64,000 nucleotides of DNA, taken from Darksidea phi (taxonomy: Eukaryota > Ascomycota > Dothideomycetes > Pleosporales > Lentitheciaceae). Each line of letters starts with the position of its first letter. Position 1 is the stretch's first letter. Location of the stretch: assembly GCA_030770425.1 (NCBI GenBank), contig JASJFT010000070.1:124001-188000 (forward strand), read 5' to 3'. Below are positions 37,995 to 49,399 of this stretch, piece by piece. The notes beneath the pieces are model-generated. The model saw nothing but the letters and a program-made list of their open reading frames with translations. It searched no databases and had not been told where the DNA came from. The position numbers were made by a program, and so were the translations under genes.

Positions 37995-40900
37995 TAATAT
38001 TTAAATTTATCTATAGGATACCTGATTCTCTTTATACCTAAGAAGGGTATTATAGAACTATAACTATATATTAATTACTAAATACTTAATAATATTATAA
38101 TTAAAAATTAGTATCTTTTACCTCTAATATTAAAAATATAAAATTAATTAAAAAAAGCTAAATAGTTTATACGACTAGATATCTAAAATATATACTACTA
38201 AATATAAATTAAAAAAGATAAAGAATAGAAAATAGCTTTTAGAATTAAGAAAGAACTATATAAGTACTAAGTAATACCCTTTAAACTTACTAATATACCC
38301 GTAATATTCTAAGAATAAATTAATAATATTTTATAAAACTATCTTAACTAGTTTATAATAGTATATCTTAATAATATTCTAATCTATTCCGAAATAGAAA
38401 GAGAATATAAAGAATATATAAAGAAGGTTTTATAAGTATTTAAAAAAGTATAATTATACCTTTATCTATAAAAATATAAATTCTATATATAAGAAATAGA
38501 GTTTCTAAAATTTATTATTAAACCTAGAGAAATTAAAGTAGACCTATAATAGATTAAGAAGGTTAAGGAATAGTCGACGTCTAAGAATCTTAAGAAGCTA
38601 TAATTATTCCTAAAATTCTATAACTTTTATTAAAAACTAATACTATAATAGAGTATAATAATAGTACTACTTATATAACTTATAAGAAAAGATTAACCCT
38701 TTAAATAGAAGAAGGAATACTAATAAGCTTTTAAAAAGATTAAAGAATAATTTACTAAGAAACCTATAATTAAGATATATAACTCTAAAGAATTATTAAT
38801 TATTAAGACGAATATATTAAACTATATAATAGAAGTAGTACTATTATAGAAAGATAATAAAGATAATCTTAAACTAGTATACTACTTCTTATAAAAGATA
38901 TTACTAGCTAAACTTAACTACAATATTTATAATAAAGAGTTATTAGTAATTATTAAAGTTTTAAAGAAATAGAAATCTAATCTATAAGAATCTAAATACT
39001 CTATTATAATCTATATAAACTATAAGAATCTAATAAGATTTTTAATAAATAAACTATTAATTAGAAGATAAATATAATAGGTATAAATCCTTATAATCTA
39101 TAATATTAAGATTATATATACTAAAGGATTAGAAAATAAACGAGTAGATATACTTAGTAGGAGACCTAATTACTAAGAAATAGAGAAATCTAGTATAATA
39201 ATCCTTAAACTATAACTAAATAGAATAATTACTTATAACCGTTCTAAGCTAGTAGAAATATAAGAAATAATATCTAAATTAGAAGAAAATAAATAGATCT
39301 AATAGATCTATATAGCTACTATAAAAATAATAGATAAACGAAATAAAATTTAAGAAGTAATCTAAGAAAAGGATAAAATTATTTATATATTCTAAAAAGT
39401 CTACGTACCTAAGGTAATATAAAAAGAATTTATTAAATAATACTATAAAGTATTAATATATAGATACTAAAAAGTAAAAAAGACTCTTAAATAACTAATA
39501 AGAATATACTATTTTCTATATATAAGATAACTAGTAATATAAGTTCTTATAAAATATATAGACTATTATTATAATAAATATACTAGATACGTACCCTATA
39601 GAATACTATAACTAATAGAAAATATAGAAGGACTATAGAAGATTATTACTATAAACTTTATTACGTAGTTACTATATTCTAAGAAACTAATAATAGAAAT
39701 ATCCTATAATACTATACTAGTAGTAGTAGATAAGTTTATAAAGTATACTTACTTTATTCTATATATAGATAAAGAAAATATAGTAAAATAACTTACTTAT
39801 ACCTTATTAAAATATATATTTAGTAAATATAGAATACTAAATAAAATTATCTTAGATAGAGACGTTAAATTTATAGTAAGATTTTAGTAAACTCTTATAA
39901 TTAAACTAGAAACTAAGTATAGTATATTAACTATATACTATCTATAAATAGACGGACTAATAAAATAAATAAATTAAATAGTAGAATAATATCTTAGATA
40001 TTATCTAAACTACTATTAGAATAATTAGATTATATTTTTATCTATAGTATAATTTATATATAATAGTTTATAATATAGTATAATAAAAATAATACTCTTC
40101 TTTATAAACTATAGAATTAAACTAGAAATATATAAAGAATCTAGATAACTCTAATCTTATAGCTAAAATAGAGAAGAAATAATAAAAATTATTCTATAAA
40201 TATACTAATAGCTTAAGAAAGACGTAGAATTCCTTTAAAATAGAATAAGTACTATAATAAGAAGTAAAAGAAAGTATCTACTTTTAAAGAGAGAGAAAAG
40301 ATATAGTTACTACGAAAAAATATTAAGAATAAGCGATCTAATAGTAAACTAGACTATATTAAGATTAGACCTTATAAGATTAAGAAATAAGTTTTACTTA
40401 TAAACTACTAACTAAGACTACCTCTATAAATAAAAATCTATCTTATATTTTATATTAACTTATTAGAAAAAGTATTATAAAATATTAGACTAATAATATA
40501 TAAAGTAGATATATATAAAAAAGATAATAAAGAATAAAAAGTAAAAGAAATCCTAAATAATAATATTAGAAATAAAAAAAACTACTATCTAATCTAATAG
40601 TAAGAGATAGATAAGAATAGAAAATTATAAGAATAAATCTAAGAACTTAAAAATAATCTTAATTATTTTAAGAAGCTTATAAAGTACTAAAACTATAATT
40701 CTAAAGAAAATCTAGAGATAAGGTAAGTTTACCTTATAGTAAGTTTAGAAGACTAGTACTACCTATAGTATAATAAGAGGTATTTAATAAATTAAGAGAA
40801 GTAATATTATTTATAATACTATAATTAATATCTAGTATAACTAAAGAGATCTTTAGATTCTCCTACTATCCTAGCCGACGAAGCTCTACCTTCTTAATAT

Positions 40901-41457
40901 TAAGTTCGACCTTAAGAGTATAAGATTACCTAGCTATCTTTTTATTAAGAAATTCTTTCTATTTTTTTAAATATTAAACTTTTACCTATATATTAAATAA
41001 CTCTTAACTAAACTTAGTTATATAATAAAGTAGTTTCTTATAATATTCCTTAACTATCTATAACTAAGCTTAAAGTTTCTCTTATAAATAGTTAATAAAT
41101 TACCTTAATATATATAAGTCTATATATATAAGTTATAGTTAAAAATAGATACTTAGTTATAAAAACTCTAGATAACTAATAAGAATTTCGTATATTTATA
41201 CGAATATAAGCCTCGTAATATTTACTTTTATTAAAAGAAATAATATAGGATACCCCTAGTCTACTATACTAAGAATAAGAAAATATTTTAGAACTATTAT
41301 AACTAATATAGTTAGTAAGTATAAGATATTTTTTAGTTTTATAAGAAACTATAAAGGGAGAAGAGTATAACTCGAAAAGATTCTAAGCTAATACTAATAT
41401 AGCTAAATACTAGATCTAGAATAACCTCTAAATCGAAGGTTTAGAGAGGGGAGATAG
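37995..41457 (+). pseudogene. Gypsy-1b RT, RNase H, integrase
   Basis: RT resumes with LNLSIGYLILFIPKK and runs through LDIQNIYY, AFRIKKELYKY and YLNNILIYSE (38361-38393) to about 38560. RNase H runs to about 39180 (TNYL.EVV-like, then a DILSRRPNY-type end). The integrase core is about 39330-40400. Near 40530-40700 a VEEILNNNIRNKKNYYLIQ segment looks like a chromodomain remnant. All frames are interrupted by TAA/TAG. Confidence 0.8.
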
Positions 41458-41861
41458 TATTATAAATTATATATAAACTATAGAATAATAGCTAATAAAG
41501 ATATCTAAGATAAAATCTATTATAGATTCTAATAAGGAGTATAATATAGACCTTATAATTAGAGAATAGAAAGTTATATAATAGATCTATAGATCTATAA
41601 GTCTTAATAAATATAGATCTTATAAATCTATAGAAACGTAGAGCTATAGATCCTATAGATCTAAGAAAACTAAATTAATATATAATAACTACGAATCTCC
41701 TAAATAGTCTTCTTACCTTATAGTTAATTTAAATCTAGATTAATCCTTATCTATTAATATAATTAAACTATTATCTACTTATTCTAACTTCTTCTTTTCT
41801 ATCTTAAGTATAAACCCTAAATAAGGCTAAATAACCTATTAGACCCGGATCTTATTTAATA
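41458..41861 (+). repeat. Gypsy-1b 3' LTR
   Basis: 404 bp, preceded by the polypurine tract. Shorter than the other three family LTRs because part of the AGATCTATAG repeat section is missing. Confidence 0.88.
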
Positions 41862-41866
41862 AATAT

Positions 41867-44406
41867 TTTATTACTTATATAAGTTTAGTAAAGAAGAAGT
41901 AAATTATAATATTTATAATAAGGAACTTAGTACTATTATATTAGTATTTAAATAGTAGAGACTATAGCTTATAGGAGCTAAGTATAAGATTAAGATTATT
42001 ATAGACTATTAAAATCTTATAAATTTTATAACTACGAAGAAACTTAATTAATAATAATTTCGATAGTCGGAATTACTAGCGGACTATAACTTTAAGATAA
42101 GTTACTAACTAAAAATACTAAATAGAGTAGTAGATACTTTTAGTAGAAAATTAGACCTTTAAGGTACTAACGAACCCGTTATATACGAACTAGTCCTATA
42201 AAAAAAGTCTAATAAAACTCTTATTTATAACTATATAAGGCTAGTAAAGATTATAATAATAATAGATATTAAAGAAAAATAGTAAAAAAGGGTCTAAGAA
42301 CTTATCTAAGGAAGTAATAAAGGAATAAAGGAAGATAAAATACTTTCTAGTAAGGAAGAATATTCTACTTTAAAGAACGACTTAGAGATAAAATCCTATA
42401 TACTACTAAGTCTTAAAGGAGACCTTATATAGGAAATCTATAAGAGTAAGATACTAGAATATCTAGGAATTAATAAAATAGTTAGATATATAGATAGAGA
42501 ATATCTACTTATTAATATAAAAGAGAAAGTTTAGAAAGTAATAGATAACTATTTAGAATATTTTAAGAATAAATCTAAGAGATATAAGTTCTATAAATTA
42601 CTCTAATTATTAGTATTATCTATATAACTATAGACTTATATTATAATAGACTTTATAGTAAAACTACTACTATTATTAAAACTAGAATTAGAAAAGTTAT
42701 ATAATATAATTATAGTAATTATAGACTAATTAACTAAGACGGTATACTTTATCCTAATAAACGAAGTAATTATAATAGAAAATATAGCTTATAAGATTAA
42801 AAGAATACTTATTACTAATTATAGATTACTAGAATAGATCCTTATAGATAGAGATAAACTATTTACTTCGAAATTTTAGAGTATACTACTCGTAAAACTA
42901 GAAATTAAAAGAAAGCTATTAACTAGCTTCTATTTATAGATAGACGATTAGATAGAATAAATAAACTAAACTCTAAAAGAGTATCTTAAGTTCTATATTA
43001 ATAAGTTATAGAATAATTAGGTTAAATTACTACTAATAGTATAATTAGTATATAATAGTAAGAAGTCTATAATAATTAGATACTTACTATATTATATAAA
43101 CTATAGATATAAGCTAATAACTTATAAAGATTTAAAGAATATTAAGACTATATCTATAAGGGTAAAAGAGAAGGTTTATTTAATATAAAAATTATATAAA
43201 GAACTTAGTACGTAGATAGTATATAGGAATCTTAAAATAGTTAAAATAGTAAATAAAAGAAGACTCGAGGGACCGACTCTTAAGAGAGGGAATAAAGTTT
43301 TCCTTTTATAATAAAATCTAAAAATTAAATAATTTATAAATCGGACTATTTAAAATTAAAGAAAAAATAGAACTAGTTAATTATAAGCTAAAGCTAGCTA
43401 AAGATATAAGGATATATTTAGTATTCTATATATTATTACTAGAATTAGTACTAGAAGACGTCGAAGTAGCTACTAATATTAAGCTTAAAGATAAGGAGTA
43501 TAAAGTCGAGAAAATTTAGAAACTATAAAAGTTTAATTATTAATAGAAATATTTAGTTAAATAGGTAGAATAGTCTACTAATTAGAATATATAGGAATTA
43601 ATTAAGAATCTATAGGACTACTAGAGACTAGTTAAATAATATTACTAGAAGTATCTAGAGATAGAGACTTCTAACTATCTAGAAAGAAGAAATCGATAGA
43701 CTTATATAGTAAGGGTTACTATAATAATATAGATAGACTAGAAGAAATAGACTAAATAGTCTCTATTTACTTTAACTTTTCTAACTTAGAGATTAAAGCT
43801 AGCTTATAGTTAAGAAGCTTATATTAATAAGTATTATACTAGACTAGTTATACGTAAATACGTTATTTATAAGCTTAAATAACTAACTCTTTATCTTTAG
43901 TAAACTCTAGTTTAGATAAGAGTTAAGAATACTTTTCTTTAGTATAAGTAAAAGACTTATTAGTTACTACTAAACTATAAAAAATATTTTAAGTAAGATA
44001 TTTACTATAATAAGCTAAGAATAGTAGTATCTTATATTTATAGCTAGCGAATTAATAGTTTAAATATAATTAAGCTAACGATATTATATAACTAGAACGA
44101 AGGATATAGTAGATAAGATAAAGATAATAAGCTATAAAAGTTTTAAAACCTTTAGATATTATTAGAACCTAGAAGGAAAATAAAGAGTAAAGTCTAGATA
44201 TTTATAGAGTAGAATATTACCTACTCTTATATCTAGGTAAAGGGTAGAATAACTAGAGTACTAGATTAAGAAAAAAATTACTAGTATATATATATAACTT
44301 ATAGCGTAGTATAGAAAGAATTACTAAAGTAGTTAGACTACTACTAAAGAGGATTATAAGAAAAGAAATATAACTTTAAGAATAAAATTTTAAAAGAAAG
44401 GACGAG
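41867..44406 (+). pseudogene. Gypsy-2 RNase H end, integrase and chromodomain
   Basis: RNase H resumes as LSKEEVNYNIYNKELSTI near 41885-41945. The integrase core at about 42380-43130 shows IDFIVKL, IIVVIDQLTKTVYFI, DRDKLFTSKF and NQTLKEYLKFYIN segments, all recognisable Ty3/Gypsy integrase landmarks. At about 43495-43690 a segment beginning YKVEKIQKL and going through KYLVKWVE-like and ELIKNLQDYQRLVKQYYQKY is a chromodomain relic, placing the element among chromoviruses. A purine-rich AAAAGAAAGGACGAG abuts the 3' LTR. Inactive. Confidence 0.85.
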
Positions 44407-44841
44407 TATTATAACCCTATATAAATTATAGAATACGGGATATTCTAAAGAGGTTAAAAGCTAAGATAAAGGCTTAGTTAGTAATCTAATATTATATAAT
44501 AATAATCTATTTAATCTATATCTTAGTAAATAGAGTAAATAAAGTATAATTAATAATAATCTACTTAATCTATACCCTAGTAAATAGAGTAAGTAGAGTA
44601 AGGTAAGAAAGAATAGGTATAAGAGAGTAAAGAATCTCTTAAACTTTCTATTTTAATTCCTTATAATTAATTCTCTTTAGTTTATCTAACGTTTATAAAT
44701 AAGATTAGATCTTTTCCTAAGTAGTTATTCTAGTAATAGAATTTATTAACTTAACCTTAATCTATTAAAATCTAATAGTATAATAAATATACTATTAGCT
44801 TTAATCTAGATCTTATATTAAAGTACGTATAACGTATAATA
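44407..44841 (+). repeat. Gypsy-2 3' LTR
   Basis: 435 bp; followed by the TSD TATCG. Confidence 0.9.
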
Positions 44842-44846
44842 TATCG

Positions 44847-45624
44847 ATTTTAATAGCTTATTTAATTAGTTCTCTTATAATCTAAGGTCGTTTTATCTAA
44901 ATTATTTTATAATAAATATAATCTTTTAGTCCTTTATAGTATTATAATATAAGGGCTACCTTTCCCTATTAAATCTTTATAACGAGTTATTTAAACTTAG
45001 ATATATAGGTTATAGTAGATTTTATCTATCTAAGATATATATAATTTTTTATTCTATTAATCTTTCTAAATTAATATTTTTAAAGATAATATATAACTTA
45101 TTCTTAAAGTACTTATAACTTAAAAAGATAGCTTTTATTTTATTACTTTACTAAGCTTCTAGTAGTTATAATTATTTATTTAAATACGTTTTAAACTAGG
45201 TAATAATCTTCTCTATAAACTAGATAGTTATAAATAATACTTTATTACTTTTAGTAGGTAGTTTTATTTAATTAAGGTCGAGATAAATTACTATATTAGT
45301 TAGAAACCCCCTAAGCTTTAATCTTATTCTATTAAACTTTTCTAGTTTTTTAAGTTTTAAAGATTTACTAATATATCTTTAAAGTTAAATGATTAATTCT
45401 ATAAGTTAAGTTTCTAGTATATCTTCTCTCTTCTTAAATATATATTAATTCTTAATAACTCTTTTAAAATTTTCTATAGTTATACTACCTTCTAGGGAAC
45501 TAAACTTCTAATAGCTTCCTACTTCTATAGATTCCTATTAGGGTATCAGGCGCGTAGTAGTACTAGGGTTAGTCCCTTCTCCTACTATTATAATTAGCTA
45601 TTCCTACTTACTAGATAGTTAAGG
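44847..45624 (-). pseudogene. Gypsy-1a leader and gag remnant
   Basis: Reverse complement is collinear with Gypsy-1b 27568-28330. At 45530-45610 the sequence is less mutated (ATCAGGCGCG, GGGTTAGTCCC) than the rest of the element. Confidence 0.75.
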
Positions 45625-46051
45625 TATTAAATAAGGTCTAGGTCTAATAGATTATTTAGTCTTATTTAGGATTTATACTTAAGATAAAAAAGAAGAAGCG
45701 AAATAAGTAGGTAATAGTTTAATTACGTTAATAGATAAGGATTAATCTAGATTTAAATTAACTATAAGAGAAGAAAACTATCTAAGAGATTTATAATCAT
45801 TATATATTAATTTAGTTTTCTTAGATCTATAGGATCTATAGCTTTATACTTTTATAAATCTACTAATCTATAAATTTATAAATCTATAGGATTTATATTT
45901 ACTAAGGCTTATAGATTTATAGATCTATTATATAACTATCTATTCTCTAATTACGAGATCTATATTATATTCCTTATTAAAATCTATAATAGATTCTACC
46001 TCGGGTATCTTTATTAGCTATCGTTTTATAATTTATATATAATTCGTAATA
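45625..46051 (-). repeat. Gypsy-1a 5' LTR
   Basis: 427 bp, same length as 9235-9661; followed by TSD TAAAT. Confidence 0.9.
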
Positions 46052-46395
46052 TAAATTCTATTATTAAAATAACTATTTAGAAAAAGATTTAATCTTATTT
46101 ATAAATACTTTAATAAAGAACTTAAGAAGATTAATTATAAGAAGTTAAAATAAAAAGTTTAGAAGATTCTTTACTTTCTTATATCTCTTATAATCTTCTA
46201 ATAATTCGTTTTACTCTACTAAGTCCTAGAATAGATTAGAACTAATTAAAGATTCTACTTTATTATACTTTATTCTCTTAGTAGATAGATTATATAGATT
46301 AATAACTAAGTATAGCTTAGTAGATCTAGTTATATTAAAGCTTACCTCGTACTCTTCTAACTCTAGAATAGTAATACTTTATTAATTAATATTAT
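46052..46395 (-). mobile_element. Old Gypsy-2 LTR remnant, right piece
   Basis: Reverse complement matches the 5' three quarters of the Gypsy-2 LTR, for example ATAAATAAGATTAAATCTTT and AGAGATATAAGAAAGTAAAG, but with many more substitutions than the two LTRs of the intact Gypsy-2, so it is an older copy. It rejoins 9125-9229 across Gypsy-1a. Confidence 0.7.
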
Positions 46396-46581
46396 TATAA
46401 AGTATATATAGATAGATAGGTATAGAAATACTAAGATAGTAAAAGGATTATATTTAAATAGAGATAAGATAAATTCTTAAGAAGATATAATAGTAGAATA
46501 TAGAACTATATAAGGTCTAGTATATAACTATAGCTAGTCTAATAATAATCTAGAAGTTCTCTAATAGAAGTAGATATAATA
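46396..46581. mobile_element. Gypsy-3 LTR copy, heavily RIP-mutated
   Basis: 186 bp, the same length as the LTRs at 55102 and 63482 and alignable end to end; it is the most mutated of the copies. The 5 bp on either side are not a duplication, so it is not a simple solo LTR. Confidence 0.85.
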
Positions 46582-47828
46582 TTTAATTTAGATTTATATA
46601 GTAGGAGTCTCTTTAGAAGGTTCGTACGAAATATAGTAGGAGTTTATATATAGTAGAGGTACTATATCTATACCTTATATACGATAATAGAGCTATAGAG
46701 CTATATATAGTACTATCGATTATAAGCGACGAGGTAATATTTCGAATATTAAGGCGCTAGACGAGAAATAATATATAATACCAAACTATAGAGCCTAGTT
46801 AGGAGACTAACAGCGGTAGCGAGGAGTTAGTATACTAATACTACTACCTACTACCTATAGTATAAAAATTGCCCGCGATAATACTAGTATCCTACTTATA
46901 TCTATCTCTTATCCTTAGTTAGCTTTCTTACTATATCTATCTCTTATCCTTAGCTAGCTTCCTTACCTCTTCCTTAAACTTACTATTAATACCTACTAAC
47001 TAGATATCTTTACCAACGATCGTTCGCCTAGTCCTTTAATAGGAGGTACTAGAGTATAATAGCCTATTCGAGTATAGCGCTCTAAACGTTTCGAATATCG
47101 CGGCGGAGTATCCCCGGTACTATAGGAGGGAGATACTATCGATAGAGCTCCTTAATTATAATAACCGTTGGTATAAAACCAACTATATATTAGATATATT
47201 CGAGGGAACGAGCGGTAATAGGATTCTCGTATAGCTATTAGTAGTTACCTATATTATATTCCTGTCCGAGGCCCTATATAACGAGGATAGACGTTTCGTC
47301 TAGAGGTAGCTATACTATCTACGTAGGCTAGAGGAAAAGCTTATATAGGGAAGACTATTAAGGAAGAAGAAATCGGCCTTCTTAAGAGGCTATCGAGGGA
47401 GCGAATACCTAACGTAGAAGATAGAGCTGGTATCTATAGTAGATACGATACGAACGATAACGTAGGGGCTTATATCGAATACGGAGGGACCGGTAGGAAT
47501 AGGTAGAACGGAGGACGATAGAGATACCTAGCTAGGGAGGCTATCGGTAAGTAGAGGACTAAGAAGTAGCCTAGCGTAGGTTACCTTACTATCGTTGTTA
47601 GTAGGAGATTCGGCGTTATCGGCGCGTTTAACTATCTATATATATTATTAGTAAATTAGGAGCTATTATTATCCTATAGTTACTACCTATACTATTACGT
47701 AAGATGTCGAAATATTAAAATATAATAAGGTAATTAGAATTATAAAAAATATAACTAGCCTAGAAGCTAACGTAACGTTACGCCGGGTAGTAGCCTAAGC
47801 TCCTAGGGGAGGGGAAGTAGATATAATA
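46582..47828 (+). mobile_element. 1.25-kb lightly mutated insert of unknown origin
   Basis: Lies between a Gypsy-3 LTR end and Gypsy-3 internal DNA and is bounded by a 15-bp direct repeat (GAAGTAGATATAATA at 46567-46581 and 47814-47828). It keeps many CG, GG and some CA/TG dinucleotides, unlike its surroundings. Plus-strand frames around 47141-47480 look coding (LNYNNRWYKTNYILDIFEG, then RLLRKKKSAFLRGYRGSEYL), interrupted only by TAG at places where TGG or CAG is likely. No family recognised. A 35-bp tandem repeat lies at 46894-46964. Confidence 0.45.
46894..46964 (+). repeat. 35-bp tandem duplication
   Basis: Two units sharing ATATCTATCTCTTATCCTTA, then G, T/C, TAGCTT, T/C, CTTAC; start-to-start spacing is 35 bp. 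Confidence 0.8.
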
Positions 47829-48016
47829 TAACCTCTCTCTTTTCTAAGCGCTATTCTAGCCCTTATAAAGAGTTATTTACTATAATATATCTTATTAGTT
47901 ACTTTTACTTCTCTTAGAAAAGTTTATCTAAGTATTAATATTCTTAAAAAACTCTATTTTTAAGAAAAAAATAATTTTATAAAGAAGATTTTTTAGATAT
48001 TTAATATCTATATTAT
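47829..48016. mobile_element. Gypsy-3 internal end (next to LTR)
   Basis: Matches 55288-55480, from the polypurine region (here AACCTCTCTCTTTTCT) through GCCCTTATA, AGAGTTATTTACTATAA and TTTAGAAAAGTTTA-type blocks, with C/T and G/A differences. Truncated by a Copia LTR at 48017. Confidence 0.75.
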
Positions 48017-48510
48017 TATTTATTTATTAAGTTTTAGTATTAATCTTATATATTTAATTATATATAGTTATATAGAATTTATATATATAGATTATCTTCT
48101 TAATAATTTATTACGTACGAAGCTTTATACGATTCTTCTAAATAAAAGAGACTTTTATCTAAAGTCTTTTTAGTAATTATAAATTATCTATAAATTATCT
48201 TTTAGATTATTTTATTATTTCTATTTTATATATATATATATATATATATTCTAGCTATTTACTTAGTTAAATCCCTATAATCTATTATTATAAACTATAG
48301 GCTATTTAATACTAATTAGTAATTAAACTATATAATAGAAGCTAATAAATTACTATAATAAGCTTCTACCCCGTATAGTAAAATCGTAAATTAGTAAGAG
48401 TAAAGATAAAAATATTCTAGATTATTTTAGACTCTATTTTATATCTATTCTATATAGAAAGTAGAGATAGAGTTAATAAGTACTATATATTAACTAATTT
48501 CTTATACTTT
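48017..48510 (+). mobile_element. Copia-3: 5' LTR and leader fragment
   Basis: LTR 48017-48312 (296 bp, enlarged by a TATATATA run near 48230) followed by the same leader as Copia-1 to about 48510, where similarity stops. No 3' LTR found to the right in the window. Confidence 0.8.
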
Positions 48511-49399
48511 TAAAGTATAACTAGTTAATAGATTAGAAATTTAACTAAATTATTAAGCTTAAAAGCTTTTAGTATTTTATATTTTATTATAAAGTTAATA
48601 CTTTAAAATAGATTATTATTTATAGTAAATATTACTACTAATTATCTTTATATCTAATTATAAGCGTCTTTTAGTATTAAGTTATATTAATTTACTTAGA
48701 GCTTTATATTAAAATAGTAAGATAAAATATTTACTTTATATTAATCTTTATATAAATAAAATAAACTAGATAAAATCTATACTTTTATTATAAATATTAT
48801 AGACTTATTATAATTTTTTATCTTTAGAACTAGTTTAGTATATATATTTCTTTAAAGCTTTTATATAATATTATTTAATTATAAATTTAGTTATTTCTTT
48901 ATTTATAAAAATCTAATTATTAAATAAAGACTATTCTAATAACGCTAAGTCTATTTTAATTATATTAAAACTATTTAGATTTAATCTTTTTATTTTAAGG
49001 TAGCTTATTATTCTTTTTATCTTTTATTATATATATTTAATAAGAAGGTAGTTATTATATAATATAATATTTAAATATACTTATAGTCTATAGGTTAATT
49101 CTTATTAATATTTTAAGTAAATATAAACGTATTAATAGGAAATTATATTATTACTAATTAATATAACTTAGTCTAAATATATATAGATTTAATATCTTTA
49201 AAGATAAAGTATAGTCTATCTAGTATAAAATTATTTTTATCTATTTAAAGTTATTTTACTAATCGCGTAGCTTAAAAATTAGATAGTTATATACTTTATT
49301 ATTAGTATTTTAGTAAGTTAGATAATATAATTAGAGAAAGTAGGCTTTAAATTAAGTTAATAGTATTTCTTACCCCTAAATATAAAGGAATAGATATAG
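48511..49399. mobile_element. RIP-mutated DNA, unassigned
   Basis: Very AT-rich, no CpA/TpG until about 49403. I could not align it to the elements above. The mutated block ends here. Confidence 0.35.

Larger units (their letters stand above)
27140..41861 (+). mobile_element. Gypsy-1b LTR retrotransposon (full, interrupted by Copia-2)
   Basis: Second copy of the Gypsy-1 family, plus strand, inserted in the RNase H of Gypsy-2. LTRs are 27140-27567 (428 bp) and 41458-41861 (404 bp, short of some internal repeat). TSDs are identical: AATAT at 27135-27139 and 41862-41866. Polypurine tract AGAGAGGGGAGATAG ends at 41457. Without Copia-2 it is about 6,962 bp. Confidence 0.93.
15018..44841 (+). mobile_element. 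Gypsy-2 chromovirus-type LTR element (full, interrupted twice)
   Basis: Outer limits. The two 435-bp LTRs are 15018-15032 joined to 22790-23209 (split by Copia-1) and 44407-44841. TSDs are TATTA (15013-15017) and TATCG (44842-44846), which differ only by CG to TA, as RIP would produce. Removing Copia-1 and Gypsy-1b with their TSDs leaves about 7,340 bp. It landed in the gag region of Gypsy-1a: the flanks rejoin to a sequence collinear with Gypsy-1b gag near 28330. Confidence 0.92.
9235..46051 (-). mobile_element. Gypsy-1a LTR retrotransposon (full, interrupted)
   Basis: Outer limits of a Ty3/Gypsy element on the minus strand. Two 427-bp LTRs (9235-9661 and 45625-46051) end in RIP-altered TG...CA ends and are flanked by identical 5-bp TSDs, TAAAT at 9230-9234 and 46052-46056. 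Subtracting the inserted Gypsy-2 (15018-44841 plus its 5-bp TSD) leaves about 6,988 bp, matching the second copy Gypsy-1b (about 6,962 bp). It landed in an old Gypsy-2 LTR. Confidence 0.93.

Noticed and set aside
46396..46581. Solo Gypsy-3 LTR with target duplication
   Set aside because: Flanking 5-mers (ATTAT and TTTAA) do not match, and Gypsy-3 internal DNA resumes at 47829, so it is part of a larger interrupted copy.
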